A program made the position numbers and the translations under genes. 64,000 nt of DNA from Oscarella lobularis (lineage: Eukaryota > Porifera > Homoscleromorpha > Homosclerophorida > Oscarellidae): the NCBI RefSeq assembly GCF_947507565.1, contig NC_089194.1, forward strand, positions 1,922,001-1,986,000, written 5' to 3'. How positions within the stretch are numbered: position 1 is the stretch's first letter; each line of letters opens with the position of its first letter. The notes below the pieces were generated by a model that saw only the letters and a program-made list of their open reading frames with translations, ran no database searches and was not told the DNA's origin. This document shows positions 36,964 to 49,800 of the stretch, piece by piece.

Positions 36964-39900
36964 TTAGTGACGTCCATAGAGTTCGTCGAATTTCCTTTCG
37001 ATAGCTCTCCGGTTGACGTCTACCTGCTCAAACCACCGTAGGAGTTTGCCTACTGTCGGAGACTCTTCTCTTTTGCGCCACAAATCCAGCACCTTGATCA
37101 TGCGAGCGAGGGTAGTAGAGCCACGAACGTCATCAAGATCGGAGTCGGAAATGCCAAGCAGCATTCCGATATCTTCCCATTTTGATCCTGTGACGATGGC
37201 GCAAGCTTTCACTAACTCATCTGGTACCAATTCATCGTCAGCTGGAAAAGAGTCTAGACGAAAACGAGTTGCGAAGAATAATGTACTACAAGGAACTTCA
37301 TGATGACGTATACGTTGAGTTGCTCGTTCACGCGGTTGCTGAAAATCTCTCTGCATCTTCGGCTGTTTTTCTTCGTTCTAGAAGAAAAAAGATTTTATTT
37401 AATTTGACTCTTTGAACATTGCAACTGACCCGTAGAGCAGAATCCAGCAGTTTCTTATTTTCTGCCTAAAATAAAACAGTTCCTATATTACGATCAAATA
37501 ATAGGAAGACTTTCACTTGGCCTGGTCAACAATGACTCATTGAAAACATACAGTGTTTAAAAATAGCTTCTCATTACCAGTAATACGTAACTGCTCTCAA
37601 AAAAATTGAACTAGGCTATTGAGTGACTCACCTGCAGTCGTAAGATTTTCTCCATCTTCTCCATTAACTCGCTTTCAGCTTCTGAGTCATGCTAAAACAT
37701 CAATATTAACCAGTTAGTTACAAATTTCTCGAAATCTTACTCTTGGTTGAGAAAAAATCTTCACAAGATCTGTCATTTTAAAATGTTTTTCAAGATCAGC
37801 TATTTGCAACGCTCCATCTCCATCCTAGAATTCCCATTTATTTCAAACAGAATCTTGCACGACGCCTTACGTTGTCTTTTGCATCAATGTTGCAACCTTT
37901 CTTAACTAAAAGATCAACAACGGAGACGTTGCCATGGAAAACAGCTTCAAGAAGAGGCGTTCTTCCCCACTAATACCAAACAATAACTGAAACTAAATAG
38001 GAGCTCGGCATGAAGACCTGATTACGAGCTTCAATGTCAGCTTCAGCTGAAATCAAGTATTTCGCCAATTCAACGTGATTTAACTGACAAGCCCAATGCA
38101 GAGAAGTAACTCCATTCTAAAAAGAGTACACAAATATTGATCAGCAATTAACAAAACAATTCCACAATACATTGATTATCTGTTTAGTGATGTAAGAATA
38201 CATAGTGTTAAAATAGAATCAATAACGATTGATGTTTAGATAGCTGACTGTCATGCTTGTGACTCAATCTACTAACAATGAATAACATTCTTACTCGATT
38301 AGCTTCATTGACATCCAATCCCAATTCAACAAGTTGCTTGACAATTATCAAATGACCTTCCTCACTCGCAAGTCCCAATGCTCCATTGCCAGTCTACAAA
38401 CTCTGTAAGTAGTAACAAGATTCAACATATTTTCACATACTTGGGCGGATTTGGCATGAATATTGCACCCTTTCTCAATCAAAACATTTAATGTTCCTTC
38501 TGCTCCTTCGAAAGCTGCTTCAAGAAAAGGCGTTCTTCCCCACTAATTATTCACAAACAATATTCTTATTGATACCCAATCAATACAATACACGTCTAGT
38601 ACCTTATTAAGAGCTTCGATGTCAGCTCCAACTGAAATCAAGAATTTGGCCATTTCAACGTGATTATTCTTACAAGACCGATGCAGAGAAGTATTGCCTT
38701 GCTAAAAAGAGTAAACAAATATTGATCAGCAATTAACACAACAATTCCACAATACTTTGATTATCTGTTTAATACTGTTAAAATAGAATCAATAACGATT
38801 GATGTATATATGGCTGACTGTCATGCTTGTGACTCAATCTACTAACAATAAATAACATTCTTACTCGATTAGCTTCATTGACATCCAATCCCAATCCAAC
38901 GAGTCGCTTGCCAATTTTCAAATGACCCTTTTGACTCGCAAGTCCCAATGCTCCTTCGCCAGTCTACAAACTCTGTAAGTAGTAACAACCTTCAACATAT
39001 TTTCACCTACTTGGGCGGATTTGGCATGAATATTGCACCCTTTCTCAATCAAAACATTTAATGTTCCTTCTGCTCCAGAGTAGGCCGCTTCTAAAAAAGG
39101 AGTTCTTCCCCACTAATTATTCACAAACAATATTCTTATTGATACCCAATCAATACAATGCATGTCATTACCTTATTAAGAGCTTCGATGTCAGCTCCAG
39201 CTGAAATCAAGAATTTGGCCATTTCAACGTGATTGAAGAGACAAGACCAATGCAGAGAAGTAACTTCATTCTAAACAGAGTAAACAAATATTGATCAGCA
39301 ATTAACACAATTCCACAATACATTAATTATCTCTTTATTGATGTAAGAATACATACTGTTAAAATAGAATCAATAACGATTGATGTTTATATAGCTGACT
39401 GTCATGCTTGTGACTCAATCTACTAACAATAAATAACATTCTTACTGGATTAGCTTCATTGACATCCAATCCCAATCCAATGAGTCGCATGCCAATTTTC
39501 AAATGACCATTCTGACTCGCACATACCAATGCTCCATCGCCATTCTACAAACTCTGTAAGAAGTAACAACCTTCAACATATTTTCACCTACTTCGTCTTT
39601 GGCATGAATATTGCACCCTTTCTCAATCAAAACATTTAATAATCCTTCTGCTCCAGAGAAAGCCGCTTCAAGAAAAGGCGTTCTTCCAAACTAATTATTG
39701 ACAAACAATATGATTATTGATACCCAATCAATACAATGTACGTCATTACCTTATTAAGAGCTTCAATGTCAGCTCCAACTGAAATCAAGAATTTGGCCAT
39801 TTCAGCATGACGTGCCCAATGAAGTGCACTAGAATCCCACTAAATCAAAAAGCAAATATTGCTATCTTCTCCTGCCACTGCATCTTTTTTCCTACGCTAC

Positions 39901-40289
39901 TTCAAGCGAGATTCTCTCACAAACGTCAGAATTGTGACCACAACAATTTTAGCACTCCTACTTTCTAATGTCAAAGGTGGAAAGTCTCTCTGCTTAAAAA
40001 TCTCAATTTTAGCCCTGTTTGGAGTTAGAGCACCAATTGGTGGTAGGAGCGCTAATTCGACGTCACGTGATTAGTGAAATTGTTTTGAGTACCCCCGACT
40101 CTCAACTATCCCCTGAACCTCATCTCTCGCTGTTTTCCACTCTTTCGGACAACGTTGAACGAACGAAACGACGATTGACTTGTTTCCTTCCTTGACAGCG
40201 GCAAAAAAGTCTACAGTGAGAAACGACGGTTGGAACCGCGTTCCAGGAAGAAGAGAAACGTGCAAACCCTTAATAGAAGTGTTGCTCAT
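36964..40289 (-). CDS. Gene C: ankyrin-repeat protein with C-terminal Death domain, paralogue of gene B
   Basis: Minus strand, start at the ATG at 40289 (MSNTSIKG). It has the shared N-terminal module (FFAAVKEGNKSIVVSF), ankyrin exons between about 39840 and 37800, a short helix (EAESELMEKMEKILRLQ, about 37660) and a terminal Death-domain exon (about 37255-36964). The Death domain is nearly the same as in gene B (KWEDIGMLLGISDSDLDD, LLRWFEQVDVNRRAIE), with a small deletion in the loop after DDVRGS. It starts about 570 bp from a divergent Ly6/uPAR-type relic. It probably shares the B role as an adaptor; ligand and partners are unknown. Exon limits are approximate. Confidence 0.75.
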
Positions 40290-40860
40290 CGCGGAAAAAG
40301 ACTGCACTGGTTCTTAGAAGAGCTTAGCAACGAGGAACGTCACGTGGAGGACTTGAAAGTTTCCCGTAACCTAACAATCACGTGATTATTTGTGCCGAAA
40401 GTACACAATCATTCTTCTAAATAGATCGTATCCACTATCATTGCCAAGTACTTACGGTTTATCAAATGCAATTGAGGCATTTTTGAACGAAACATACCCT
40501 ATTTTTGGATTCATTCCGAGTGACATTACCTTTATTGAAATCAATATTTTTATTCAATTTTTTGAATTGATTTCTTTTGTTTGCTGAGCGTCACTTAGAC
40601 GAGATCGCCTTGCGCACCGCTCATGAAGAAAATCAGCTCTGAGGCACGCCCACCAAGAGCCATGAACATTCCAGTAAATACCTAATACTTATTTATATGC
40701 GAAAGTACTTTGACTTGATGGGCCATTCGACGAAGGGAGATCAAACGTGGACGCGTACACTAATCCCATTTGAGCGGAATGAAAACGAAGCCACACTGAT
40801 CCGCCGTTCTGTCGCCTATAACCCGGACGAAAGACGGTAGTTGTCCGCTCATTCGCGACC
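40290..40860. promoter_or_regulatory. Divergent promoter region between gene C and the broken Ly6-type gene
   Basis: A head-to-head spacing of about 570 bp, almost duplicated at 44987-45545 between gene D and the intact Ly6-type gene. The shared sequence includes CACGTGATTATTTGTGCCG and the stretch just before the Ly6 start. Conservation of both halves in both copies fits a bidirectional promoter, but recent duplication alone would also explain it. Confidence 0.5.
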
Positions 40861-41185
40861 ATGTCCACCGCTTTTCTCACCTTGATTCTCTCCGCCGCAA
40901 TCGGTACGCGTAGAGTACGTATAGATCGATAGAGACCCGGGCGCCACGGTACCTTCCTCACCCCGGCCCCCCTTTTAGGAACGGCGTCGTGTTTGCAATG
41001 CTATAGGTGTGCCCGCAACACGGAGACAGAATGCATCAGTCAAATGTCGGCCACAGAGATCATCGATAACTGTGGAAGTAATGTGACCGCTTGTAAAACG
41101 GTGGCCTTCTTTCGACTCAGCGAACCGAGACGAAATGCGCCAGTGGCACGTGCACGGCGATCGAGGAGCTTCTTCAACAGAGAGT
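40861..41185 (+). pseudogene. Broken Ly6/uPAR-type gene
   Basis: It starts like the intact copy (signal-peptide exon MSTAFLTLILSAAI at 40861, intron, then TASCLQCYRCARNTETEC). A deletion of about 10 bp after FFRLSEP shifts the frame. Homology ends near 41185, where the sequence joins the kinase-gene 3' flank. The mucin-like tail and membrane-anchor signal are missing. Confidence 0.8.
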
Positions 41186-41604
41186 CTTTCTTCCATGAAT
41201 CGTACGAGCCTCACATTCCGTTTTCTCATCTTTTCCCAACAACCGATACCCAAGGCGTCCCAATGTTGACCGTTCACAACAGCTACGTCTCTGTTTTAGC
41301 TTGCATTCGCTAAGACAAAAGCTCAGACTTATCGGTGCAAGCGATTAGCTTGAAAATGAGCCTAAGTCGTCATCCCAAGGACGCAGCTCTCAAACAATAA
41401 CACCACTACGTTACGTGGTAACTTCTTTTCGCACACAGCTTCGCAAGAAATCCTTTGAAACCGTTCTTCTTCGATGAGTCACGTAATCGAAATGCCCGGA
41501 TACACCTAGAAAGCATGCAATAATATAAACAAGACAACCAAAGACAAAAAAATAACGCCTATCCAAAAAAAATTTGCAGGGAAGTAGAGGTAATAATCAA
41601 TAAA

Positions 41605-44600
41605 TTAGAGCCACGGTTCCTTCACTAGATGCACCTTCCCTCCCCCGTACACCTTACCCTTTACCATTCTCTTTGCCGAACACCTTCTGTACTCCTGGTC
41701 CGACTTCTGAACGGCGATCAATTGCGACAGGCACTCACCAATCAAAGGTCTCTCACGAGGACCTTGTTTCACCATCCCAAGACCGAGCCTCTTGATGAGA
41801 GGATGACGAACACTCGTTGCCTGAGCCATTCTCTTCGTCGGAGCCGGTTCTCGACCAGTCATCAACTCAATAAACGTAACGCCGAGACTATAGACATCTG
41901 CCATCTTTGTATTGTGTTGACCGGGAGCTGATCTTTCAGGAGCCAAATAATTAGGACTCATTGGTCCAACGGATAAACTAGAGTGATCAGAGAAACGCGC
42001 TGCTCCTAAATCGCAGATTTTCGCCTCCATCAATGACGTGACGACGACGTTGGTCGATCGGATATCTCCATGAAGAATATTGAGGCCGTGAAGATAGCGG
42101 ACTCCAGCTGAACAGCCCACGGAGACGTCCACTTGTTCTCGGAGAGTAAGGGTACCTTCTGCTGCTTTGATGACGTCGCTAAGAGATCCCTCTAGTAATT
42201 CCGAGACGATGCTAAGAGGAATTCCGTCCTGAGAAATGACGCCGAGGAGTGAGACGACGTTGGGATGATGAACGTGGCTGCAGATCGAGATTTCTTGCTC
42301 GAGACGCTCGCGATAAGTTTCGACGCGAAGGAAATCGAAGAAGGTTTTGACGGCCACTTGACAACCGCGCCAATGACAAACGCGAACCTCTAAACAAGAA
42401 AATTATATAGAGAATAAATTAGGATTCTGCAATTTACCGCCATAGGCTCCTCCTCCGAGTTTGACGCCGCTCTGTTCAATTTCCGCTGAAGGAACTTTGA
42501 GGATTTCTTCGTATTTGCTTAGATTTTTCTGTGCTTCCTCAGCCACGAGTCTCGCTTCGTCGCGTTCTTGTTTCAGTTGAGAGCATTCTCTTGCCATCTG
42601 AGTTCGTATTCGAGCATTTTCTTCGGTTAATTGAGACGATACTCTAGCGTTTTGAGCCTGCAAGTCAGCGGATCTTCTCCTCTCTTGTCCTAAGAATAAA
42701 TATTAAATGTGCGACGGAGGTGTGCTATAAATAATTTCATACGTAAATCGGCTTCTGCTCGTTCACGAAGCTGTTGTAAGTCTCTCTGCGTCTTTGCCAG
42801 ATCTCCCAAGAGTTTATCCTTTTCTGCCTAAAATGAAAACGTTTTATGATAAAATCAAGTAATAAGGAAAAGCGAGAAATAACCAATTTTAACGTAGAAC
42901 GTTAGAAATTAGCTTCAGTATCAATACTTTGTAACTGCTCCTCGAAAAATTGAACTCACTCACCTCCAGTCGTAAGATCTTCTCTCTTAACTCGCTTTCA
43001 GCTTCTGAGTCATCCTAAAAAGTCAATATTAACCAGTTAGACAAATAATTTTCTCAAAAACTTACTCTTGGTTGAGAAAAAATCTTCACAAGATCTTCTT
43101 TCATTTTAAAATGTTTTCGACGATCAGCTATTTGCAACGCTCCATCTCCAGCCTAGAATTCCCATTTATTTCAAACCGAATCTTGCACGACGCTTTACGT
43201 TGTCTTTTGCATCAATGTTGCAACCTTTCTTAACTAAAAGATCAACAACGGAGACGTTGCCAGAGAAAACAGCCTCAAGAAGAGGCGTTCTTCCCCACTA
43301 ATACCAAACAATAACTGAAAAACTAAATAGGAGCTCGGCATGAAGACCTGATTGCGAGCTTCGATGTCAGCTCCAGCTGAAATCAAGTAGTTCGCCATTT
43401 CAACGTGATTCAACTGACAAGCCCGATGCAGAGAAGTATGGCTAACCTAAAAAGAGTAAACAAACCCGTCAAATATTAATTAGTCAGCAATACATACTGT
43501 TTAAATAGAATCGATAATGATTTATGTTTATATAGCTGACTGTCATGCTTGTGACTCAATCTACTAACAATAAATAACATTCTTACTCGATTAGCTTCAT
43601 TGACATCCAATCCCAATCCAACGAGTCGCTTGACAATTTTCAAATGACCTTCCACACTCGCAAGTCCCAATGCTCCATCGCCATTCTACAAACTCTGTAC
43701 GTAGTAACAACCTTCAACATATTTTCACCTACTTCGCCTTTGGCATGAATATTGCACCCTTTCTCAATCAAAACATTCATTGGTCCATCTGCTCCAGAGA
43801 AAGCTGCTTCTAAAAAAGGCGTTCTTCCCCACTAATTATTCACAAACAATATTCTTATTGATACCCAATCAATACAATGTACGTCATTACCTTATTAAGA
43901 GCTTCGATGTCAGCTCCAGCTGAAATCAAGTATTTCGCCATTTCAACGTGATTGAACTGACAAGACAGAAGCAAAGAAGTATAGCCTGCCTAAAAAGAGT
44001 AAACAAACCCGTCAAATATTGATCAGCAGTATACATACATTTATTATCTGTTTAATGATGTAAGAATACATACTGTTAAAATAGAATCAATACCGATTTA
44101 TGTTTATATAGCTGACTGTCATGCTTGTGACTCAATCTACTAACAATAAATAACATTCTTACTCGATTAGCTTCATTGACATCCAATCCCAATCCAACGA
44201 GTCGCTTGCCAATTTTCAAATGACCTTTCACACTCGCAATTCCCAATGCTCCTTCGCCAGACTACAAACTCTGTAAGTAGTAACAACCTTCAACATATTT
44301 TCACCTACTTCGTCTTTGGCATGAATATTGCACCCTTTCTCAATCAAAACATTCATTGGTCCTTCTGCTCCAGAGAGAGCTGCTTCTAAAAAAGGCGTTC
44401 TTCCCCACTAATTATTCACAAACAATATTCTTATTGATACCCAATCAATACAATGTACGTCATTACCTTATTAAGAGCTTCGATGTCAGCTCCAGCTGAA
44501 ATCAAGTATTTCGCCATTTCAACGTCACGTGCCCAATGAAGTGCACTAGAACTCCACTATATCAAAAACAAATATTAATATCTTCTCCTGCCACTGCATC

Positions 44601-44986
44601 TTTTCCCTTTGCTACTTCAAGCGACATTCTCTCACGAACGTCACAAACGTGACCACAACAATTTTAGCGCTCCTACTCTCTAATGTCAAAGGTGAAAGTC
44701 TGTCTGCTTGAAGAATCTCAATTTTAGTCCTGTTTGGAGTTAGGAGCGCTAATTCGACGTCACGTGATTAGTGAAATTGTTTTGAGTACCCTCGACTCTC
44801 AACTATCCCCTGAACCTCATCTCTCGCTGTTTTCCACTTTTTCGGATAACGTTGAACGAACGAAACGACGATTGACTTGTTTCCTTCCTTGACAGCGGCA
44901 AAAAAGTCTACAGTGAGAAACAACGGTTGGAACCGCGTTCCAGGAAGAAGAGAAACGTGCAAACCCTTAATAGAAGTCTTGTTCAT
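41605..44986 (-). CDS. Gene D: ankyrin-repeat, coiled-coil, protein kinase, paralogue of gene A
   Basis: Minus strand, start at the ATG at 44986 (MNKTSIKG). It has the shared N-terminal module, ankyrin exons from about 44555 to 43100, a coiled coil (ENARIRTQMARECSQLKQE, about 42620) and a kinase domain ending KEPWL at 41605. The kinase retains GGGAYGG, VAVK, HGDIRSTN, DLG and APER motifs and differs from gene A mainly by APERSAPGQHNT against APERSTQHNT, and by a shorter coiled coil lacking AKQEYDE. Near-identity of the kinase exons with gene A implies recent duplication or gene conversion. Predicted cytoplasmic; it shares its sensor half with the Death-domain proteins B and C. Exon limits are approximate. 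Confidence 0.75.
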
Positions 44987-45545
44987 CGCGAAAAAAGACT
45001 GCACTGGTTCTTAGAAGCAACGAGGAACGTCACGTGGAGGACTTGAAAGTTTCCCGTAACCTAACAATCACGTGATTATTTGTGCCGAAAGTACACAATC
45101 ATTCTTCTAAATAGATCGTATCCACTATCATTGCCAAGTACTTACGGTTTATCAAATGCAATTGAGGCATTTTTGAACGAAACATATCCTATTTTTAGAT
45201 TCATTCCGAGTGACATTACCTTTATTGAAATCAATATTTAAATTCAATTTTTTGAATGGATTTCTTTTGTCTGTTGAGCGTCACTTAGACGAGATCATCT
45301 TGCGCACCGCTCATGCAGAAAATCTGCTCGGAGGCACGCCCACCAAGAGCCATGAACATTAAATACCTAATACTTATTTATACGCGAAAGTACTTTGACT
45401 TGATGGGCCATTCGACGAAGGGAGATCAAACGTGGACGCGTACACTAATCCCATTTGAGCGGAATGAAAACGAAGCCACACTGATCCGCCGTTCTGTCGC
45501 CTATAACCCGGACGAAAGACGGTAGTTGTCCGCTCATTCGCGACC

Positions 45546-46370
45546 ATGTCCACCGCTTTTCTCACCTTGATTCTCTCCGCCGCAATCGGTACGCGTAGAG
45601 TACGTATAGATCGATAGAGACCCGGGCGCCACGGTACCTTCCTCACCCCGGCCCCCCTTTTAGGAACGGCGTCGTGTTTGCAATGCTATACGTGTGCCCG
45701 CGACACGGAGGCACAATGCATCAGTCAAATGTCGGAGGAGGCAGAGATCATCGACAACTGTGGAAGTAATGTGACCGCTTGTGAAACGATGGCCTACTTT
45801 CGACTCAGCAAACCGATAAGGTTTGAGACGAAATGCGCCAGTGGCACGTGCACGGCGTCCGAGGAGCATACTCAACAGGGGCCCTTTCCTCAGCTAAAGG
45901 TTAGGACGTGCTGTGAAACGGATCTGTGCAATTTGAATATAACGACACCCACTCCGACTATCCCAACACCAACAACGTCGACACCGACTCTAAAAATCAA
46001 CGTGACGACACCGGCGGCGCCTAGCAACGGAACAACTACTACGCCATCGGGATTGAGTCAAAATGATACATTTACGCGTAATACAACATTGGGACCGAGT
46101 CAAAATACATTGAATATAACGACACCCACTCCGACTATCCCAACACCAACAACGTTGACACCGACTCTAAAAATCAACGTGACGACACCGGCGGCGCCTA
46201 GCAACGGAACAACTACTATGCCATCGGGATTGAGTCAAAATGATACATTTACGTGTAATACGACATTGGGACCGAGTCAAACTACACTCCCCACATGCAA
46301 GGGCCATGCTCTGGCAATGCCGCGCGCTATCTGTTTCTTTATTCTATCTCTTGTCTTTTGTTTGTTTTAA
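45546..46370 (+). CDS. Ly6/uPAR (three-finger) domain protein with mucin-like stalk, predicted GPI-anchored
   Basis: Exons 45546-45588 and 45664-46370, phase 1 junction, 249 residues. A signal peptide (MSTAFLTLILSAAIGTAS) leads to CLQCYTC, the standard Ly6 opening, and the domain closes with CCETDLCN, the standard Ly6 ending. Next is a Thr/Pro/Ser-rich stalk made of two near-identical repeats of roughly 60 residues (NITTPTPTIPTPTT to GPSQ). The end is hydrophobic (ICFFILSLVFCLF), as in GPI signal sequences. Ly6 proteins are extracellular ligands or receptors. It stands head-to-head with gene D. The stalk should be heavily O-glycosylated, with several NxT sites. Confidence 0.85.
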
Positions 46371-46848
46371 TGGGTGTGTCTGGCTATCCTATAGTTTTGT
46401 TTTGATGTTTACCATACCAAAGGAAGCGTGATTCAATTGGGTGCCAGTCTAATTGCCGCTACATTCCTCTTACCTTAGGTCCGTTGCTAAGTTAATCAAT
46501 CACGCATGCGCGTGCCCTAGAAAACATTTCTATTAAAAATTCTCGTTGAGGTGCTATAGAAACAGTTACCTTGGAATGTTGATCATTCTCCAAGAGAGAA
46601 TAAAATCTAAGTCTCTGTCTGTAACACACAATTTCTATGTTAGATATTCGCTGTCCGTCTCTTCGTGGTCCCCAATTCTTCCCATGTACCATACATACAT
46701 AATTCACGGTTCTAACCCATATGACGTGAATGCAAAAAAAAAAAGAGGAGAGAGAAATGAAAAGGAGTCAGTCGACGCTACACTCAAAAAATTCGTTGTC
46801 ATAGCTTCTTTAATATACAATGTCTAAACCCCCCGGGAACGCGTGACG
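46371..46848. other. Intergenic stretch between the Ly6-type gene and the DOCK 3' end
   Basis: The Ly6-type gene and the DOCK gene converge here. I see no conserved ORF or RNA gene, only AT-rich sequence with an A run at about 46734-46744. Confidence 0.6.
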
Positions 46849-49800
46849 TCACGGCTTCGCGCTACTACCTTTCTTTTGCGGAACGACGGGCGGCTTGGGC
46901 GACAATTGGCGATCCTGTTGAATAAACACGTTCCCGGATACAGTATTATGACGCTCCAAACCCGAATCTTGATTTCCGCCGCCGCCATCCTTATATTCAA
47001 AATTCTATAACTTTATTTCTTTATTTTCTTTATTTTTTACTGGTGATTGCGTCATTCCTCGGGATGGGCGTGGTCGCATGCGAATGGAGGCTCCGCCCAT
47101 CGTCATGGTTTCGGTGTTCCGCGGCGGCGACATGGGCGGCGGAAGGATAGACGACGCAATGGGAGTCGATTCCGACGATCCGCGTCGCGACATTTTTACC
47201 GGAAGTAGAGGCGGCGATTTGAACTAATAAAGCATACGGGTCCTAAACGCGGGGTCCCCTCTAATAAATGAATCTATAATACCGCTAGTGGAGAAGAATA
47301 AACGATTTTGCGCGGTTGAGACGATTGCGGCGGCGCGGAGAATTTCTTCGGGGGAAGTTGAGGCGGAAGTCGCGTGGGCGAATCATAATCCGATATATCG
47401 GGATCAGATTTCGACATACTAATTATTTAATTAATTAATTAAAGCGCGTTACTTCTTCGAAGCCCCACCTGTTATCGTGAAATGAAGACGATGACGTCAT
47501 CGACGGTACGGAATCGTAAACGTTGCCAGATGTATTTTCTTCGTTTTCATTGGCCCCGCCCCCTCCTCCGACGTCGAGAAGATTTCCCGTTGAACTCGAT
47601 TTCGGAAGGGTTACATCTTCGTAACGACTTACGGGAATTGACTGACGTTTTCCCGTCATACGACGCGGCGGCGGAACGGGATCGCTATCGACGGGAGGAG
47701 ACGGCGACAGAGAAGGCGGCTTCGGAAGCGGCCTAAACAAAAACGATAAATACTATTGATTATTTAATTATTTTAGGGTGTTACCTTTGCTGAATTGGAG
47801 AGTCAGCCCCTGATGTTTGCTTAGGAATTGACGCCTTTCTTGGAGGCCCTACGACTGTGGATCGAGATGACGTTTTCTTTAGACCTTCATGGGTCGGTTT
47901 ATGAGCAACGGTTAGACTTCGATCCAATTGGCGTCGACGAACGTCCGGCGACGCAGACACTTCTCCGAAAATCTGCAACAAGGATTATTATTTTTAATTA
48001 ATTATTTTTTATTTTATGACGTCACGTTTTTGAAGACGTCGCGTTTCAATTCGTTGTAATTCGTTTCGAAGTTGACTTGAAGAGGTTTCAAGTCGATTGG
48101 AGCCAATTTTCCGTGAATTTCAATTGCACTTTCGAGAAGCGTAAGCTAAAAAATAATTAATTAAATTAATTATGAAATTCCGCTCGTGCGCGCGCGCGCT
48201 ACCTGTTCTCTAATTAACGATTTCAAAGTTTCCAAATTTCGAACGTGCTGCGGATTCTCCGTCAAATATTGCGGAATAAAGAAAACCTAAACACGTGACT
48301 ATTAATTATGAATTTATTGATTTATTTAATTACCTTTTGGTAGTTCTTTATTCCTCCCATGACCGCCGCTTCGACCATTCCGTTTACCATCATGCTCAAA
48401 GGATTCACACTCAACGAAGAATTTCCCGTATATTTTTTCACGGTTTCGCGCAATTTTTGAGTTGATTGCGTCATCTGATCGATTGCTACTTCCAACGGAT
48501 TCATTTCCACCTGGGAGGAGAAATAAATATTTATTATTTATTTGTGATTAGTATTATTACTTTTTCTAATGACGTCACTTCCGCCCAGCGCATCACACCC
48601 GGAAGCTTATGAGACGTCGTAAACGTCGTTCGACTGTACCACAAAGTCTGAAGAAGAAGAGAAAAAATTCCCGTACTGTACCTGTTCAAAATCAATAGGA
48701 TAAATAATATCGAACCTTAATCTCTACGCTCTTGTCTTTGGTGCCCCGATGAAAGGGTCTGTCCAGCAGGAATTTATTCACGTCATTGAATTTGTAATAC
48801 CTCGAAAAAATGCGTTCGTTTTGTGACGTCATAAAATGGGTGTATCCTTACTCGAAAACGTATTCTGCTGCGTTTTTCTCCGCGAAAACTTTCGGAATTT
48901 CGGGAGTGGGAGCAACTCTGCAAATTTGAACAACTAGAAGAAATCATTCAAATTTAAAAATCATACATAATTAATTATTATTATCCTACATTGGCCATCT
49001 GACGTCAGAATGTCATTTCCGGGCTGATCAAGCGTCATCATAAACTAGAAACATTATCAATAATAATAAAAAGTATTGATTAATAAGCGTATCTACTTCA
49101 GCTGATGGACATTGGACTTTGATTCTCGCCGTAAAATCGCCGAGTTTATCCAATTCGCCGCCGCGAAATATAAAGCGTTTATTCTAAGCTCCACGTGGGG
49201 ACTATCAACGAATTAAATAAATCAATAACTTACGGTCATAAACGTGGGAAACCCGAGACCAAAAAAACCGACGCAAAAATACTCCGGAGGCTGTCGAAGT
49301 CCCTGAGTAATATTCCCGTAAAAACGCGCTTGAGTTTGCTACAAAAAAACAGATAATTTATTATTGATCTATTGATTTATTTATAGTATTATACCAGCAT
49401 GTCACTTAGTTGTTTGTAGTCGAAGAGTTCTTCTTCGTATTGCTGAGCTAAGGACTTACAGAGCTGAATTCCCTTTTCCCACACTTTTCCTTGATCAAAA
49501 TGAGCGATTGCTTGTTTCAGAAGGCGTTCCTTCCGCGACGCTTCCGTTTCCGTTTGATATTTTCCCACGCTCAGAAGATGAAAATTGCTCCACTAAAATT
49601 TTCTCAAAGTGTGACGTCATAATTGGGATTTATCTTATTTACTTTTAATCTGTTTGCGTAGAGAAGAATCGTGAATCCCGCTTCGGCGAAATCGCCCGAT
49701 TCCAAATGCAATTCACACAATTTCATAACGTATCTTAATTAATTAATTAAAATTATTTAATTAATTACAAATTTTAATTACCTTGTATACATTTCTTCGC

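Noticed and set aside
40689-40961. Minus-strand ORF identical at 40689-40961 and 45374-45646 (MRKVPWRPGLYRS...)
   Set aside because: Identity comes from the recent segmental duplication; it lies antisense to the divergent promoter and the first Ly6 exon and has no recognisable domain.
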